DNA of 64,000 bases from an uncultured Bacteroides sp. (GTDB lineage Bacteria; Bacteroidota; Bacteroidia; Bacteroidales; Bacteroidaceae), in contig NZ_CAUCSQ010000019.1 of NCBI RefSeq assembly GCF_958445495.1, positions 23,072-87,071 on the forward strand. The letters are read 5' to 3'. Below are positions 26,093 to 35,654 of the stretch, piece after piece. A program made the translations under genes and the position numbers. The notes below the pieces were generated by a model that saw only the letters and a list, made by a program, of their open reading frames with translations, was not told the origin of the DNA and did no database searches. How positions within the stretch are numbered: the first letter of the stretch is position 1; every line of letters begins with the position of its first letter.

Positions 26093-29000
26093 TTAGAAGT
26101 TGACAGTTAATCCTAAATTATATAATCTCACCATGGGATACACTCCTCCCCCGGAAGTAATCGTCTCAGGATCGAGAATATCCAGCGGCGAGAATGTAAG
26201 TAAGTTGTAACCGCTCAGAGTGAAAACAAGCGAATTGATTCCCAGCTTATTCCGCAGCTTCGAGTGTCTCAGGGTGTAGGACATGGACACGCTCTTGAGA
26301 CGAAGATAGGAGGCATCCCGCAACCACAACGTAGAGTTTTCACTGTTCCAGCTCTGTGATGCCGTAGCAGGACGAGGCAACGTCCCCGACTGATTATAAG
26401 GAGTCCAGCAATCGTCTACAAAATACTGTAGCAATCCGCGTCTTCCCGAATCGGTAAAAGGAATCCGATAGGCTTTGTCCAGCATTTTATCCACATGGGT
26501 AGCTCCTAACCATTGCATTGAGAACGCAAAATTCTTATACTCAAAACCGGCATTCAGGTCGAACATATACTCTGGCCGCGTTGAATATCCGGTTGTTTCC
26601 CGGTCACTGGAATCGACGATTCCATCTTTGTTCAGGTCTGCATACATCGCATCGCCCGGCGCTACGGTTACATAGGGCTGGGGGAATTCCGGCTTTAATT
26701 TGAGATTCCCGCTCCCGTCATCTATAAAGTCGGAGTATTGATACAACCGCTCAAAACGGTATAAGCCAGTCTGCCTTCCCGTAGAACCGCCGGTCTGGTC
26801 CATATAACTATATTCATTGGGCACTTCATCCATATAGACGATTTTGTTTTTCGAATAAGAAATATTTCCCTTCACATGATAACTCCAGTCATCTATCTGG
26901 TCCCGCCATCCCAATGATAATTCATAACCGTGATTATCCACTTTACCGAGATTCATGTTTTGTAAAGTCATAGCAATAATCGACGGTGTGGAGTTCGGGG
27001 TAATAAGGATATCTTTACGGTGTTCCATGAAATAATCTGCCGTGACGGAAAGCCTTCCGTTCAGAAATCTCATATCGATACCATAATTCTGCTTGTCGGC
27101 CGTTTCCCACGTGATGTCATCATTGCCCAAACTTCCCATCTGATAGATAGGCGTTCCGTTGGTATTATATACTCCAAAACTGTAAGTGCCATTCTGAGAC
27201 CATACCGCAGGCATATACATGAAGCGTGCGGAAGTACCGACGTCACTACCCACACGTCCCCAAGAAACACGCAACTTTAAATAATCGAATACTTTCTGAC
27301 GTTCCATGAACTTTTCCGCACTTATCACCCAACCGGCAGAAAACGACGGGAATAAACCGAACCTCGTTTTTCCGGGAGCGAAGTTCTCGGAACCGTTATA
27401 TCCCATATTTACATCAAGCAGATATTTACTAAGGTAATCGTAAGTGACACGTCCCACTAATCCGACATATCCGCGCGGTATATATACATAGTCGGCCGAT
27501 TTTCCCGTAGCTGTCATCGGATAATAGTCCCTGGATTGATTGTACAGTAACAATCCGGAGAGATTATGGTCACCGAATTTACGGTCATAATTGATTTTGG
27601 CTTCTATGTACCAGTTACGGTCGGCACTGTTATATTCACTGTAAGACAGGGGGATATTACTTCCTAAAGGCGTATATACGATTGTTTTGTCATAGGAAGG
27701 ATCGGTGGGAAGGATGGAACTGTCTTCCAGGAATGTCTTATAACTTGCCTGCTGGTAGGCGACACCTCCCCCTGTCCTATTTTTAGTTAAATTGAAACGG
27801 TTGTCGTATGCTCCTTTTATACCTATTGAAAGTCCTTTTGTTATAAAATCTAATTTCTGAATCAACTCCAAGTCCATGTTCAGTTTCATCTTGGTTTCCT
27901 GTTTATATCCATAACCTGCAAACGGATAGAAACCGTCACGCAACGGGTCTCCTTGTAATGCTGCGGGCAACATGCTTCGATTGACAATTGTCCTGACACC
28001 ATTCACAAGCCCCGGACTGGCAAATGGTTGCGACCAGGTTTGGGCATATGTCCAGGGCGATTCGCCGTTCACGCTGTTAGGCTCTTGTGTCTTCCCGACA
28101 TTACCGCCGATATTGATTTTTATTGTCGTTGTTTTAGTGGGAGTAAAATCTAAGTTGGCACGATAATTATATCTTTCAAACCGATAGTTGTTATCGTAAG
28201 GAGTGTACAACCCCTGTTTGATGATACCGTTCTGATAGAGGTATCCAATCGACACGAAATATTTGACTAAATCGGTTCCGCCGGTGATATTCACGTTATT
28301 CTTGCTTTGCAGCATAAAATCGTTGAACATATAGTCTCCCCAATCCGTACTCGGATAGAGAATCGGTTCGGAACCGGTACGGTATGCCTCCACCTGTTCT
28401 TTCGTAAAATACATTGTGGGATCTGTTACCCCGTCAAGCTGTTGCCTCAAGTTGAAAAACCTGGCATAGTCATAACTATTGGTCTGCTGGACTAAGGCAA
28501 TAGGTTGCTGCAAACTCAACGAACTGCTTACCGATATGGAGGGCTTTTCCGTAACGCCTCGTTTTGTCGTTACAAGAATAACTCCGTTGGCACCCCTCAC
28601 ACCGAACACCGCAGTGGAAGAGGCATCCTTCAATACGGAAACAGACTCGATTTCGTTAGGGTCAAGAGAGTTGAAATCACGCTCGATACCATCTACCAGA
28701 ATCAATGGTTTGGAGGCAGCATCCGTCAACGAACCTCCACCGCGCACATAGATGGAAGCTTCGTCCCGTCCGGGTTGTCCGGTTGTCTGTACGCTTGTCA
28801 CACCCGGCATGCTTCCCGCCAACAGGTTCGTGACACTTGCCACAGGAATTTTTGTCAACTCTTTGCTCGACATGGTAGACAATGCACCTGTCACGGTCGC
28901 TTTGTCTTTCGTTCCATAAGCAACTACTACAACTTCGTCCAAGGCCTGCACATCTTGCTTGAGTATTATTTTCAAGAATGTCTGGTTGTTGATTGAGACT

Positions 29001-29344
29001 TTCCGGGTTGAATATCCGACATAGGAAACCTCCAACACGGACTTAGCCGGCGCCTCTATCTGAAACTTTCCGTCGATATCCGAAATCACTCCTTGCGAGG
29101 TTCCTACGACTTTAATAGTCGCCCCGATGATTACCTCCCCGTTCTCATCTTGGACAACACCGGTTATTTTCTTCTGGGTCTGGTCGTATCCATCCTTTCC
29201 GGCCGCAGTCTCAGAGAAACGATTGGCCGTGTTGGACGGAAGGTAACTACTTTTACTGTGTTTAGAAGCCTGCATAGAAATAGGAACCGTAGTCATAGTC
29301 ACTATCCAAAGGGCTAAAATGTGAATTTTCATATAACTTCTCAT
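26093..29344 (-). CDS. SusC/RagA-type TonB-dependent transporter (first pair)
   Basis: A 1083-aa outer-membrane transporter. N-terminus MRSYMKIHILALWIVTMTTV (M1 or M5). The carboxypeptidase-regulatory-like domain spans about 58-135 (KKITGVVQDENGEVIIGATI, ISDIDGKFQIEAPAKSVLEV, SYVGYSTRKVSI), followed by the TonB-box region ALDEVVVVAYGT, the plug (LLAGSMPGVTSVQTTGQPGR, LILVDGIERDFNSLDPNEIE, SVLKDASSTAVFGVRGANGV) and the 22-strand barrel ending LYNLGLTVNF. It is the first gene of a seven-gene minus-strand operon and is divergent from an HTCS, which probably activates it in response to an oligosaccharide. Confidence 0.94.
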   Translation of the reverse strand: MRSYMKIHILALWIVTMTTVPISMQASKHSKSSYLPSNTANRFSETAAGKDGYDQTQKKITGVVQDENGEVIIGATIKVVGTSQGVISDIDGKFQIEAPAKSVLEVSYVGYSTRKVSINNQTFLKIILKQDVQALDEVVVVAYGTKDKATVTGALSTMSSKELTKIPVASVTNLLAGSMPGVTSVQTTGQPGRDEASIYVRGGGSLTDAASKPLILVDGIERDFNSLDPNEIESVSVLKDASSTAVFGVRGANGVILVTTKRGVTEKPSISVSSSLSLQQPIALVQQTNSYDYARFFNLRQQLDGVTDPTMYFTKEQVEAYRTGSEPILYPSTDWGDYMFNDFMLQSKNNVNITGGTDLVKYFVSIGYLYQNGIIKQGLYTPYDNNYRFERYNYRANLDFTPTKTTTIKINIGGNVGKTQEPNSVNGESPWTYAQTWSQPFASPGLVNGVRTIVNRSMLPAALQGDPLRDGFYPFAGYGYKQETKMKLNMDLELIQKLDFITKGLSIGIKGAYDNRFNLTKNRTGGGVAYQQASYKTFLEDSSILPTDPSYDKTIVYTPLGSNIPLSYSEYNSADRNWYIEAKINYDRKFGDHNLSGLLLYNQSRDYYPMTATGKSADYVYIPRGYVGLVGRVTYDYLSKYLLDVNMGYNGSENFAPGKTRFGLFPSFSAGWVISAEKFMERQKVFDYLKLRVSWGRVGSDVGTSARFMYMPAVWSQNGTYSFGVYNTNGTPIYQMGSLGNDDITWETADKQNYGIDMRFLNGRLSVTADYFMEHRKDILITPNSTPSIIAMTLQNMNLGKVDNHGYELSLGWRDQIDDWSYHVKGNISYSKNKIVYMDEVPNEYSYMDQTGGSTGRQTGLYRFERLYQYSDFIDDGSGNLKLKPEFPQPYVTVAPGDAMYADLNKDGIVDSSDRETTGYSTRPEYMFDLNAGFEYKNFAFSMQWLGATHVDKMLDKAYRIPFTDSGRRGLLQYFVDDCWTPYNQSGTLPRPATASQSWNSENSTLWLRDASYLRLKSVSMSYTLRHSKLRNKLGINSLVFTLSGYNLLTFSPLDILDPETITSGGGVYPMVRLYNLGLTVNF

Positions 29345-29942
29345 TATAAATATGTTTTCTAAATACGGGAAACATCCAATCTGGATTGGATTGAAAGGAT
29401 TATGATGTATTGGCGGAACATGCCGATTGTATCGGACTATTTATACTTTCCGTAATATGACAAAAGGAAAAGACAACGATTTTTCCCGTGTGCAGTGCCG
29501 GGGGGTAATGATTTAAAGTAAACATTTATCAGGTTTAAATTAGTGTTTTTATGATAAGGCCTTTTCATAATTCAGAGCCAAAGATGAGGATATTTCATTT
29601 TTTTTGTTTCCAGTAATATCTATTTTATGTCCATTTTTCACTAAAAGGGAATTTTTAAACATTTGATAATCACATTTGGAGGCTGTTGTCCGTTTACCAA
29701 TGTATTTTCATGTTGAATCCAACGGAGTCTTGCTATGTCTTTCCCGCTTATCCAAGTGTATTGCAGGGGAAGGAAACCCGTCCGCCATTGTCCGGCTCTG
29801 TTCGGGGGAATTTTTCCCAGGGATGGGAAAAGGCCTGAAAGGAGACAAACGGTGTCTTTCGGTCGGGATATTTAACGGTTTTTTTGAATCGACGTTAATT
29901 TTTTTATTTTATATTTGTGCCATGTTAAAACATCTGACCATT
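29345..29942. promoter_or_regulatory. 598-bp divergent regulatory region between susC and the HTCS gene
   Basis: No credible gene is seen here. An open frame from 29676 joins the HTCS frame but lacks coding character. The side next to susC holds a small palindrome, CCAATC-TG-GATTGG (29376-29389), in the susC leader. The region is A/T-rich with long T tracts (for example around 29600 and 29900). It should contain the susC promoter and the HTCS binding site, but I could not identify a clear -7 box for susC. Confidence 0.5.
29910..29917 (+). promoter_or_regulatory. Possible -7 box for the HTCS gene
   Basis: TATATTTG (29910-29917) fits TAnnTTTG. A TTTG lies at 29883-29886, giving a spacing of 23 nt, slightly long. 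The start would be near 29924, which favours translation from the ATG at 29943 over the one at 29922. Confidence 0.4.
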
Positions 29943-32900
29943 ATGAGGAATAAATCACCGTATCGCCATATATGCCTCCTTTTCATTTGTTTCTCCGCCC
30001 TCATTTCCCAGGTATATGCCAAAGCCGGTTTCAGTTATGCGAAAATCGGCATGCATCAGGGAATGCCTTCCTATATAAATTATGTTTATGAAGATAGCGG
30101 CGGGCTGATTTGGTTAGCGACGGCAAACGGGTTGGCGCGTTATGACGGAAAGGAATTGAAACCTTATCCGACGTTCGTACCGGACAGCATTTTACATAAT
30201 AAACAAATCATACAGGTCATCGAGGACGAGAACAAGCAATTGTGGATACTTACCTACAACGGGATTGCCCGGTATGACAAAGCATGCGACTGCCTGACCC
30301 CGTATATGCTTGAAGGAAAGACTATTCTGGCCGGAGCTGTCTGTAAGACGGAAGACGGACTGATTTTCGGAGGGAGAGGCAAGTTATACCGTTATTTCTA
30401 TCGCTCCGACGAGATGGAGGAAATACGGGTTTCACCAGCTACAAACGATTTCTTTATCGAACGGATGCAATTCTGGGACAGGAACACGTTGATATGTTCC
30501 GACAGGAAAAACAATAAATTATTGTTGTATGACATCAATGTGAAAAACCTGCAGCCTGTTCCTTTCTCAGAAACAAATATTTATGCGGATTTGTGTGTAG
30601 ACGGCAACGGTCATCTTTGGCTGACGGATTATAACAACGGCATAAAGAAAATATCGAGAACCGGAGAGGTGCTCGCCCATTACACCACACGCAATTCAAA
30701 ATTGAGCAGCAATCTGGTCTTATGCATAACTTTGATTGACGGGAAAATATGGGCCGGGACAGACGGCGGGGGAGTCAATATCATAGACCCCGTAAACGGG
30801 CAGGTCGATGTCCTTGAACATGAGTCGGGAAATGTCCATTCTCTCCCGGTTAATACCATTTTGCATATACATCAAAGCAAAAACAATAATATATGGCTGG
30901 GGACTGCCCGGGGCGGTTTGGTGAATGTCCGCAAGACTTACATGAAAACGTTTTCAAGCGTACCTCTACGTAACGCGAAAGGCCTGAGCGAGAATACGGT
31001 ATTGTCTCTCTTTCAGGAACCGGGCAGTGAATTTATTTGGATAGGCACGGACGGCGGAGGCATCAACCGGCTCGATACCGGCAAAAACGAGTTCAAACAT
31101 TATCCGGGTACATGGGGAGACAAGATAGTCTCCATCTGCGGCTATTCTACGGACGAACTGCTGATTTCGATTTATTCGGAAGGATTTTTCCTTTTCAACA
31201 AGAAAACCGGGAAAAGAAGACCTTTTTTACCTCTTCGGTTCAAATCGGACAATTACATAAAATACAGCCGGAATTCGTCCAATGTATATAACGAGACCGC
31301 AAATACGATTCTGTTGCTGACTAATCCTGTCATTCGCTATTATCAGGCGGACGGACGGATGGAAGAGGTGGAGAATAATTTACCTGTCATTCCGCAAAGA
31401 ATGATTTGCGCAATAGGCAGTGACGAACGTTTTTCCTATTTTCACGATACGCAGACTATTTATAAGCTGGAAAAGAAAGGGAAGGACTTATATCCGGTAT
31501 TCCATTCCGATACGGCTTATTTCATCAACGCTGTCGCTTGGGACAGGAAAGGGACATATTGGATTGCGAGCAACAGGGGACTGTATGTCTATCAGGAAGG
31601 AGGGAAACCGACTCGTCTCGGCGACTCCCTGTTTCAGGAAACCAAGTCTGTGTTGTGCGATAATAAAGGAAATGTCTGGATAGGGGCAGGGCAGAATCTT
31701 TTCTCTTATCATCCGCGAGAACAAAAATTCAGGCTTTACGGGGAATCGGACGGTCTTTCCAAGAATGAATATCTGTCTAAACCTGTTTTGCTGGCTAACG
31801 ACCAGAATATCTATATGGGAGGTGTCAACGGATTGCTTTGCATAGATGCCGATATCAAGGATTTGCAGCAGACTGAAGATAAGGACTTGCCTGTCCTTCT
31901 GATGGATTTCTTTGTGGGCGAAGAAAACAGGATGTATGAATTGAAAAACGGGAAAATCGTTCTGCCTTGGGACAGCCGCAACATCAAACTGCGTTTCCTG
32001 GTCTCAGGCGACGATATCCTGCGCTCCCGTATGTTTCGTTACAGTCTGGACGAGAAATATGCAAACACCTTGACAAGTTATGACACCGAACTGAACATAT
32101 CCTCGCTCGTGTCGGGTTCTTATCCGGTTTGCGTCAGCTATACGAAAAAAGACGGGAGGTGGTCTGCCCGCCAACAGGTACTGACATTGGTCGTCTTGCC
32201 TCCCTGGTACAAATCCTGGTGGTTTATCGCCATCATGGGAATACTGTTTTCAGCGATGTTGTCCGCCGCTGTATTCACAATTCTCCGCAGGAAGTCCAAC
32301 CGAGTCAAATGGATGATTAAGGAACATGAACGGCAGATATATGAAGAGAAGGTACGTTTCCTGATTAATATCAGCCACGAGCTTCGCACGCCTCTGACTC
32401 TGATATATGCTCCTTTGAAAAAGATGGTTGATTCCATTCAGCCGGGTGACAGTCATTATAAACAATTGCTGATGGTTTTCAAACAGTCGCAGCGAATGAA
32501 AGATTTGATTAACATGGTGCTTGATGCCAGAAAGATGGAAGTGGGGATGGCAAGGCTGAACATGGGCAGTTATCATCTGAACCGGTGGATAAGGGAAACT
32601 TGCGTCGATTTCATTGATGATGAGGACAATAATACCGTCATTTTCGACTATACACTGGACGAACGGATAGGGAATGTGACTTTCGACAAGGAAAAATGTG
32701 TTGTCATTCTTTCGAATCTACTGGTTAACGCTATCAAGCACAGCCCCGAACGAAGTGTTGTCACCATCCGCACCGAACTGTCCGATAATCGGCAAAACGT
32801 AAGGATATCCGTTTCCGACCAAGGACCGGGACTGGAAAACGTAGATACGGACAGGCTTTTCACACGTTTCTATCAAGGGGACAACGAACAAGGCGGAAGC

Positions 32901-33890
32901 GGCATCGGCTTGTCATACGCCAAGATACTGGTTGAGCTGCACAAGGGGAAGATTGGTGCTTATACCAATCCTTCGGGGGAAGGGGCTACATTCTACTTTG
33001 AACTTCCTGTGTCACAGGAACAAAACAACCCGATGCCTGAAAACAAGTCTTATTTGAATGAATTGCTTTCTTCCCAGCCGGCAAATGATATCGATATTCC
33101 CGACCAAGGGATTATAAACTCCATTAACCCCAAAGAATATACGATTCTGGTAGTAGATGATAATATGACTCTCGTGAATTATATCGCCGATGAGCTGAAG
33201 GGGGTTTTTAAACGGGTACTGACGGCAAATGACGGCAAAACGGCTTACCGGATGGCTTGTGACGAAAAACCGGATATTATCGTCAGCGATGTCATGATGC
33301 CAGGCATGAACGGGTATCAATTATGCCAGACCATCAAGGAAGATATCAGCGTGAGCCATATTCCCCTTATCCTGTTGACGGCAAGGAGCGATGATGCCAG
33401 TAGAAAATACGGATACATGCTGGGGGCGGACAGTTATTTGGAAAAGCCGTTTGACATAAGCCAATTGACGGGCAAGATATTGAACAAGCTTTACAACAGG
33501 ATGCAAACCCGGAAACATTACCAGCAAGTGGGTATTTATCTTGCACCTATCGAAAACGACCTTACCAAGACGGACAGCCTTTTCATGGAGAAGCTGAATA
33601 AAACGATTGTGGATAACTTGGATAATCCTCAATTGAACATTCCTTTCCTTTGCACCCAAGTGGGAATGAGCCGTGCTTCGTTATATAATAAGCTGAAAGC
33701 CATTGCCGGTATGGGGGCGAATGATTACATCAATAAAATCCGTATCGAGCAGGCCATAAAACTTATTAAAGAGACTGATTTGAACTTTACGGAAATTTCC
33801 GAGAAGGTCGGCTTCGCTTCTTCACGATATTTCAGTACGGCTTTTAAGCAATATACGGGAAAAACTCCGACACAATACAAGAAAGAGTGA
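29943..33890 (+). CDS. Hybrid two-component system regulator (HTCS)
   Basis: Single-chain sensor kinase/response regulator of 1315 aa. The start at 29943 gives a clean signal peptide (MRNKSPYRHICLLFICFSAL, then ISQVYA). ATGs at 29922 and 29676 are in frame but the first adds little and the second lacks coding character. Periplasmic part: two seven-bladed propellers of Reg_prop repeats (SGGLIWLATANGLARYDGKE, GKIWAGTDGGGVNIIDP, SEFIWIGTDGGGINRLDTGK), then a Y_Y_Y domain to about 750 and a membrane helix at about 757-780. Cytoplasmic part: HisKA with the phospho-His 812 in NISHELRTPLTLI, HATPase_c (GGSGIGLSYAKILVELHKG), a receiver with Asp 1116 in IIVSDVMMPGMNG, and a C-terminal AraC-type HTH (FTEISEKVGFASSRYFSTAF). 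It is divergent from the seven-gene GH18 operon and is probably its activator. Confidence 0.92.
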   Translation: MRNKSPYRHICLLFICFSALISQVYAKAGFSYAKIGMHQGMPSYINYVYEDSGGLIWLATANGLARYDGKELKPYPTFVPDSILHNKQIIQVIEDENKQLWILTYNGIARYDKACDCLTPYMLEGKTILAGAVCKTEDGLIFGGRGKLYRYFYRSDEMEEIRVSPATNDFFIERMQFWDRNTLICSDRKNNKLLLYDINVKNLQPVPFSETNIYADLCVDGNGHLWLTDYNNGIKKISRTGEVLAHYTTRNSKLSSNLVLCITLIDGKIWAGTDGGGVNIIDPVNGQVDVLEHESGNVHSLPVNTILHIHQSKNNNIWLGTARGGLVNVRKTYMKTFSSVPLRNAKGLSENTVLSLFQEPGSEFIWIGTDGGGINRLDTGKNEFKHYPGTWGDKIVSICGYSTDELLISIYSEGFFLFNKKTGKRRPFLPLRFKSDNYIKYSRNSSNVYNETANTILLLTNPVIRYYQADGRMEEVENNLPVIPQRMICAIGSDERFSYFHDTQTIYKLEKKGKDLYPVFHSDTAYFINAVAWDRKGTYWIASNRGLYVYQEGGKPTRLGDSLFQETKSVLCDNKGNVWIGAGQNLFSYHPREQKFRLYGESDGLSKNEYLSKPVLLANDQNIYMGGVNGLLCIDADIKDLQQTEDKDLPVLLMDFFVGEENRMYELKNGKIVLPWDSRNIKLRFLVSGDDILRSRMFRYSLDEKYANTLTSYDTELNISSLVSGSYPVCVSYTKKDGRWSARQQVLTLVVLPPWYKSWWFIAIMGILFSAMLSAAVFTILRRKSNRVKWMIKEHERQIYEEKVRFLINISHELRTPLTLIYAPLKKMVDSIQPGDSHYKQLLMVFKQSQRMKDLINMVLDARKMEVGMARLNMGSYHLNRWIRETCVDFIDDEDNNTVIFDYTLDERIGNVTFDKEKCVVILSNLLVNAIKHSPERSVVTIRTELSDNRQNVRISVSDQGPGLENVDTDRLFTRFYQGDNEQGGSGIGLSYAKILVELHKGKIGAYTNPSGEGATFYFELPVSQEQNNPMPENKSYLNELLSSQPANDIDIPDQGIINSINPKEYTILVVDDNMTLVNYIADELKGVFKRVLTANDGKTAYRMACDEKPDIIVSDVMMPGMNGYQLCQTIKEDISVSHIPLILLTARSDDASRKYGYMLGADSYLEKPFDISQLTGKILNKLYNRMQTRKHYQQVGIYLAPIENDLTKTDSLFMEKLNKTIVDNLDNPQLNIPFLCTQVGMSRASLYNKLKAIAGMGANDYINKIRIEQAIKLIKETDLNFTEISEKVGFASSRYFSTAFKQYTGKTPTQYKKE

Positions 33891-33935
33891 TGCTTGCAGG
33901 ACAGGATATTCTCTCTGTCGGAAATGAAACATTAC

Positions 33936-33968
33936 GCCCGCCCATCGCTACGAAAGCAATGGACGGGC
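33936..33968. terminator. Stem-loop after the HTCS gene, between convergent genes
   Basis: A 14-bp stem with two wobble positions (GCCCGCCCATCGCT, 33936-33949, against AGCAATGGACGGGC, 33955-33968) and a 5-nt loop. It lies 45 bp past the HTCS stop, with a convergent gene ending at 34057. There is no strong T-run, so termination is likely but not certain. Confidence 0.5.
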
Positions 33969-34056
33969 ACATAAATATACCGTTTTCTAAAGGAAGCGAA
34001 ACAGAAAGCGGAGTTTTATTTTCAAGACTTTCCCGTATAAAAAAGAACAGAGGCAG

Positions 34057-35640
34057 CTAGTCCGACGAAAGCATAGTCATGACAGAACGCGCCGGAATCC
34101 GGATTTCCTTTCCGCTTTTCACTTTCCCTACCGGCAGCAAATCTTCCCCTTCCTTATCGGATGTCCGATACATCTGCCATTGCCTGTTTCCGACCTTATC
34201 TTTGCGGATAGAAAACTCCTTTTCCTCATCAGCATAGTTAATAACCACCATTACGTATGTTCCGTCTGTATTCTTATATGCAGTACACATCAATCCCTGT
34301 TGGTCGGTATCGCCGCCGGGGAGCAACGTTTCTGCCTTGTCGAAAGCCGAAACGGATAACCGCACCGCTCCCGGACGGATAAAACGGCTATAATTGCCTA
34401 AAGCCCACATTAATTTAGAGTCTTCCACCCTGCCATCCAGGAAATTATCCTCCGCAGTATATTCACGAATCAACCCGTCTTTGTAATCACCGCCGACAGC
34501 CCGCCACCATTGCCAGCTTTTTGCTCCGGCATACACGATATCATGATGAATTATGCGGGCTACGTAAAGCGCGGTCTTCATCGTGCGGTCAAACCCGTTT
34601 CCACCGCCGATTTCCTCGTCATTGCCCATGATGCAGGTCTCCGTCTGCCAGAAGCCGACCTGATGTTTATCTAAGGTATCCCGCAACTGGCAGCGGATAT
34701 TACGCAATTCGCTCAACGGTGTTGTTGTCCAATAGCTATGACCGAGCATCAGACGGGGAACATTCGGAGTATTTCCCAAATATGTATCCACACTATCCGG
34801 ACAGAAAAAAGCCTGAATCTGGTATCCGCGTTGCCAGTCCGTTTCGTGAGTGCGGAACATACAACGGTAATCGGAAGATTCATTCACCAGAATCCGGGTA
34901 TCCATGTTCCGGCTTACGAACTCTTTACTCAACAGGCGCACCGTGCGGGCTATTTCTTTGTTTGTCGCCGGACATCCTTCCTGCTTCGGCCCTACCCAGT
35001 TCCAATGTCCGTCCGGTTCGTTGAAAGGGCAGATATAATCGAACTTGATGCCATCGTGCTTTTCAACCCCTTGTATCACATCCGCCAGAAAACGGACAAA
35101 TTTTTCATAACAATCCGGTTTCAGGTTCGCTGTACCTCCGCGGCCGGTATTGGTTGCCAACCCGTTTTGCGTATAATACACGGGGGGAGAATTCAGAAAT
35201 GCCAGGAATTTGCCGACTCCCCGTTCTTTCGCCAGTTTCAGGAAATTGCGCTGTCCTTGTTGCTTGTTCCAGTCATACGTTCCGTCCGCATTCAGAAAAC
35301 ACTCGGCACGCATCCAGGGAGAGGCTATCTGGCTGGCTTCTCCCTGTTCCGCACTGCCCGCCCCGACATTGAAACGCCAAAGCGACAAACCGATACCTTT
35401 AGGCTTTCCGTCCGCATCGTTCTCCGTGCTGAACAGCCAATCAGCTATCCGCTCCCGTTTCTCCTGCGGCCAAAGCCCGATGAATTGCATGCTCCAAGCA
35501 TCGGAAGCACCGAAATAATCCATCGTCTGGCAAGGTTTATCCGTTTCTATCCGATAATTGACGGCAGCAGGCCGGGAGCCCCTCACTGCTGCGCTTATCC
35601 AGAAAAAACTTAAAGCGATTAAAATTATTTTACCTTTCAT
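34057..35640 (-). CDS. GH30-clan O-glycosyl hydrolase (endo-beta-1,6-galactanase-like)
   Basis: A 527-aa exported enzyme (signal MKGKIILIALSFFWISAAVRG, no lipobox). The mature protein begins with TMDYFGASDAWSMQFIGLWP, the GH30-like entry strand. LSLWRFNVGAGSAEQG and FLAFLNSPPVYYTQNGLA follow. Acid/base Glu lies in CPFNEPDGHWNWVG and nucleophile Glu in VGFWQTETCIMGND. A beta-sandwich with VMVVINYADEEKEF closes the protein. This pattern is that of the Bacteroidetes branch related to endo-beta-1,6-galactanases (Pfam Glyco_hydr_30_2). It is the last gene after GH97, 14 bp downstream. The context with an alpha-galactosidase suggests a galactose-containing substrate, but specificity is not proven. 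Confidence 0.75.
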   Translation of the reverse strand: MKGKIILIALSFFWISAAVRGSRPAAVNYRIETDKPCQTMDYFGASDAWSMQFIGLWPQEKRERIADWLFSTENDADGKPKGIGLSLWRFNVGAGSAEQGEASQIASPWMRAECFLNADGTYDWNKQQGQRNFLKLAKERGVGKFLAFLNSPPVYYTQNGLATNTGRGGTANLKPDCYEKFVRFLADVIQGVEKHDGIKFDYICPFNEPDGHWNWVGPKQEGCPATNKEIARTVRLLSKEFVSRNMDTRILVNESSDYRCMFRTHETDWQRGYQIQAFFCPDSVDTYLGNTPNVPRLMLGHSYWTTTPLSELRNIRCQLRDTLDKHQVGFWQTETCIMGNDEEIGGGNGFDRTMKTALYVARIIHHDIVYAGAKSWQWWRAVGGDYKDGLIREYTAEDNFLDGRVEDSKLMWALGNYSRFIRPGAVRLSVSAFDKAETLLPGGDTDQQGLMCTAYKNTDGTYVMVVINYADEEKEFSIRKDKVGNRQWQMYRTSDKEGEDLLPVGKVKSGKEIRIPARSVMTMLSSD

Positions 35641-35654
35641 ACCTATTATATAAG

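Noticed and set aside
29676..29942. N-terminal extension of the first HTCS
   Set aside because: The extra 89 residues have no domain and would bury the signal peptide. A -7 box at 29910-29917 lies inside this stretch.
34738..35613. 291-codon open frame on the plus strand
   Set aside because: Antisense to the GH30-like enzyme, with no motif, start context or promoter.
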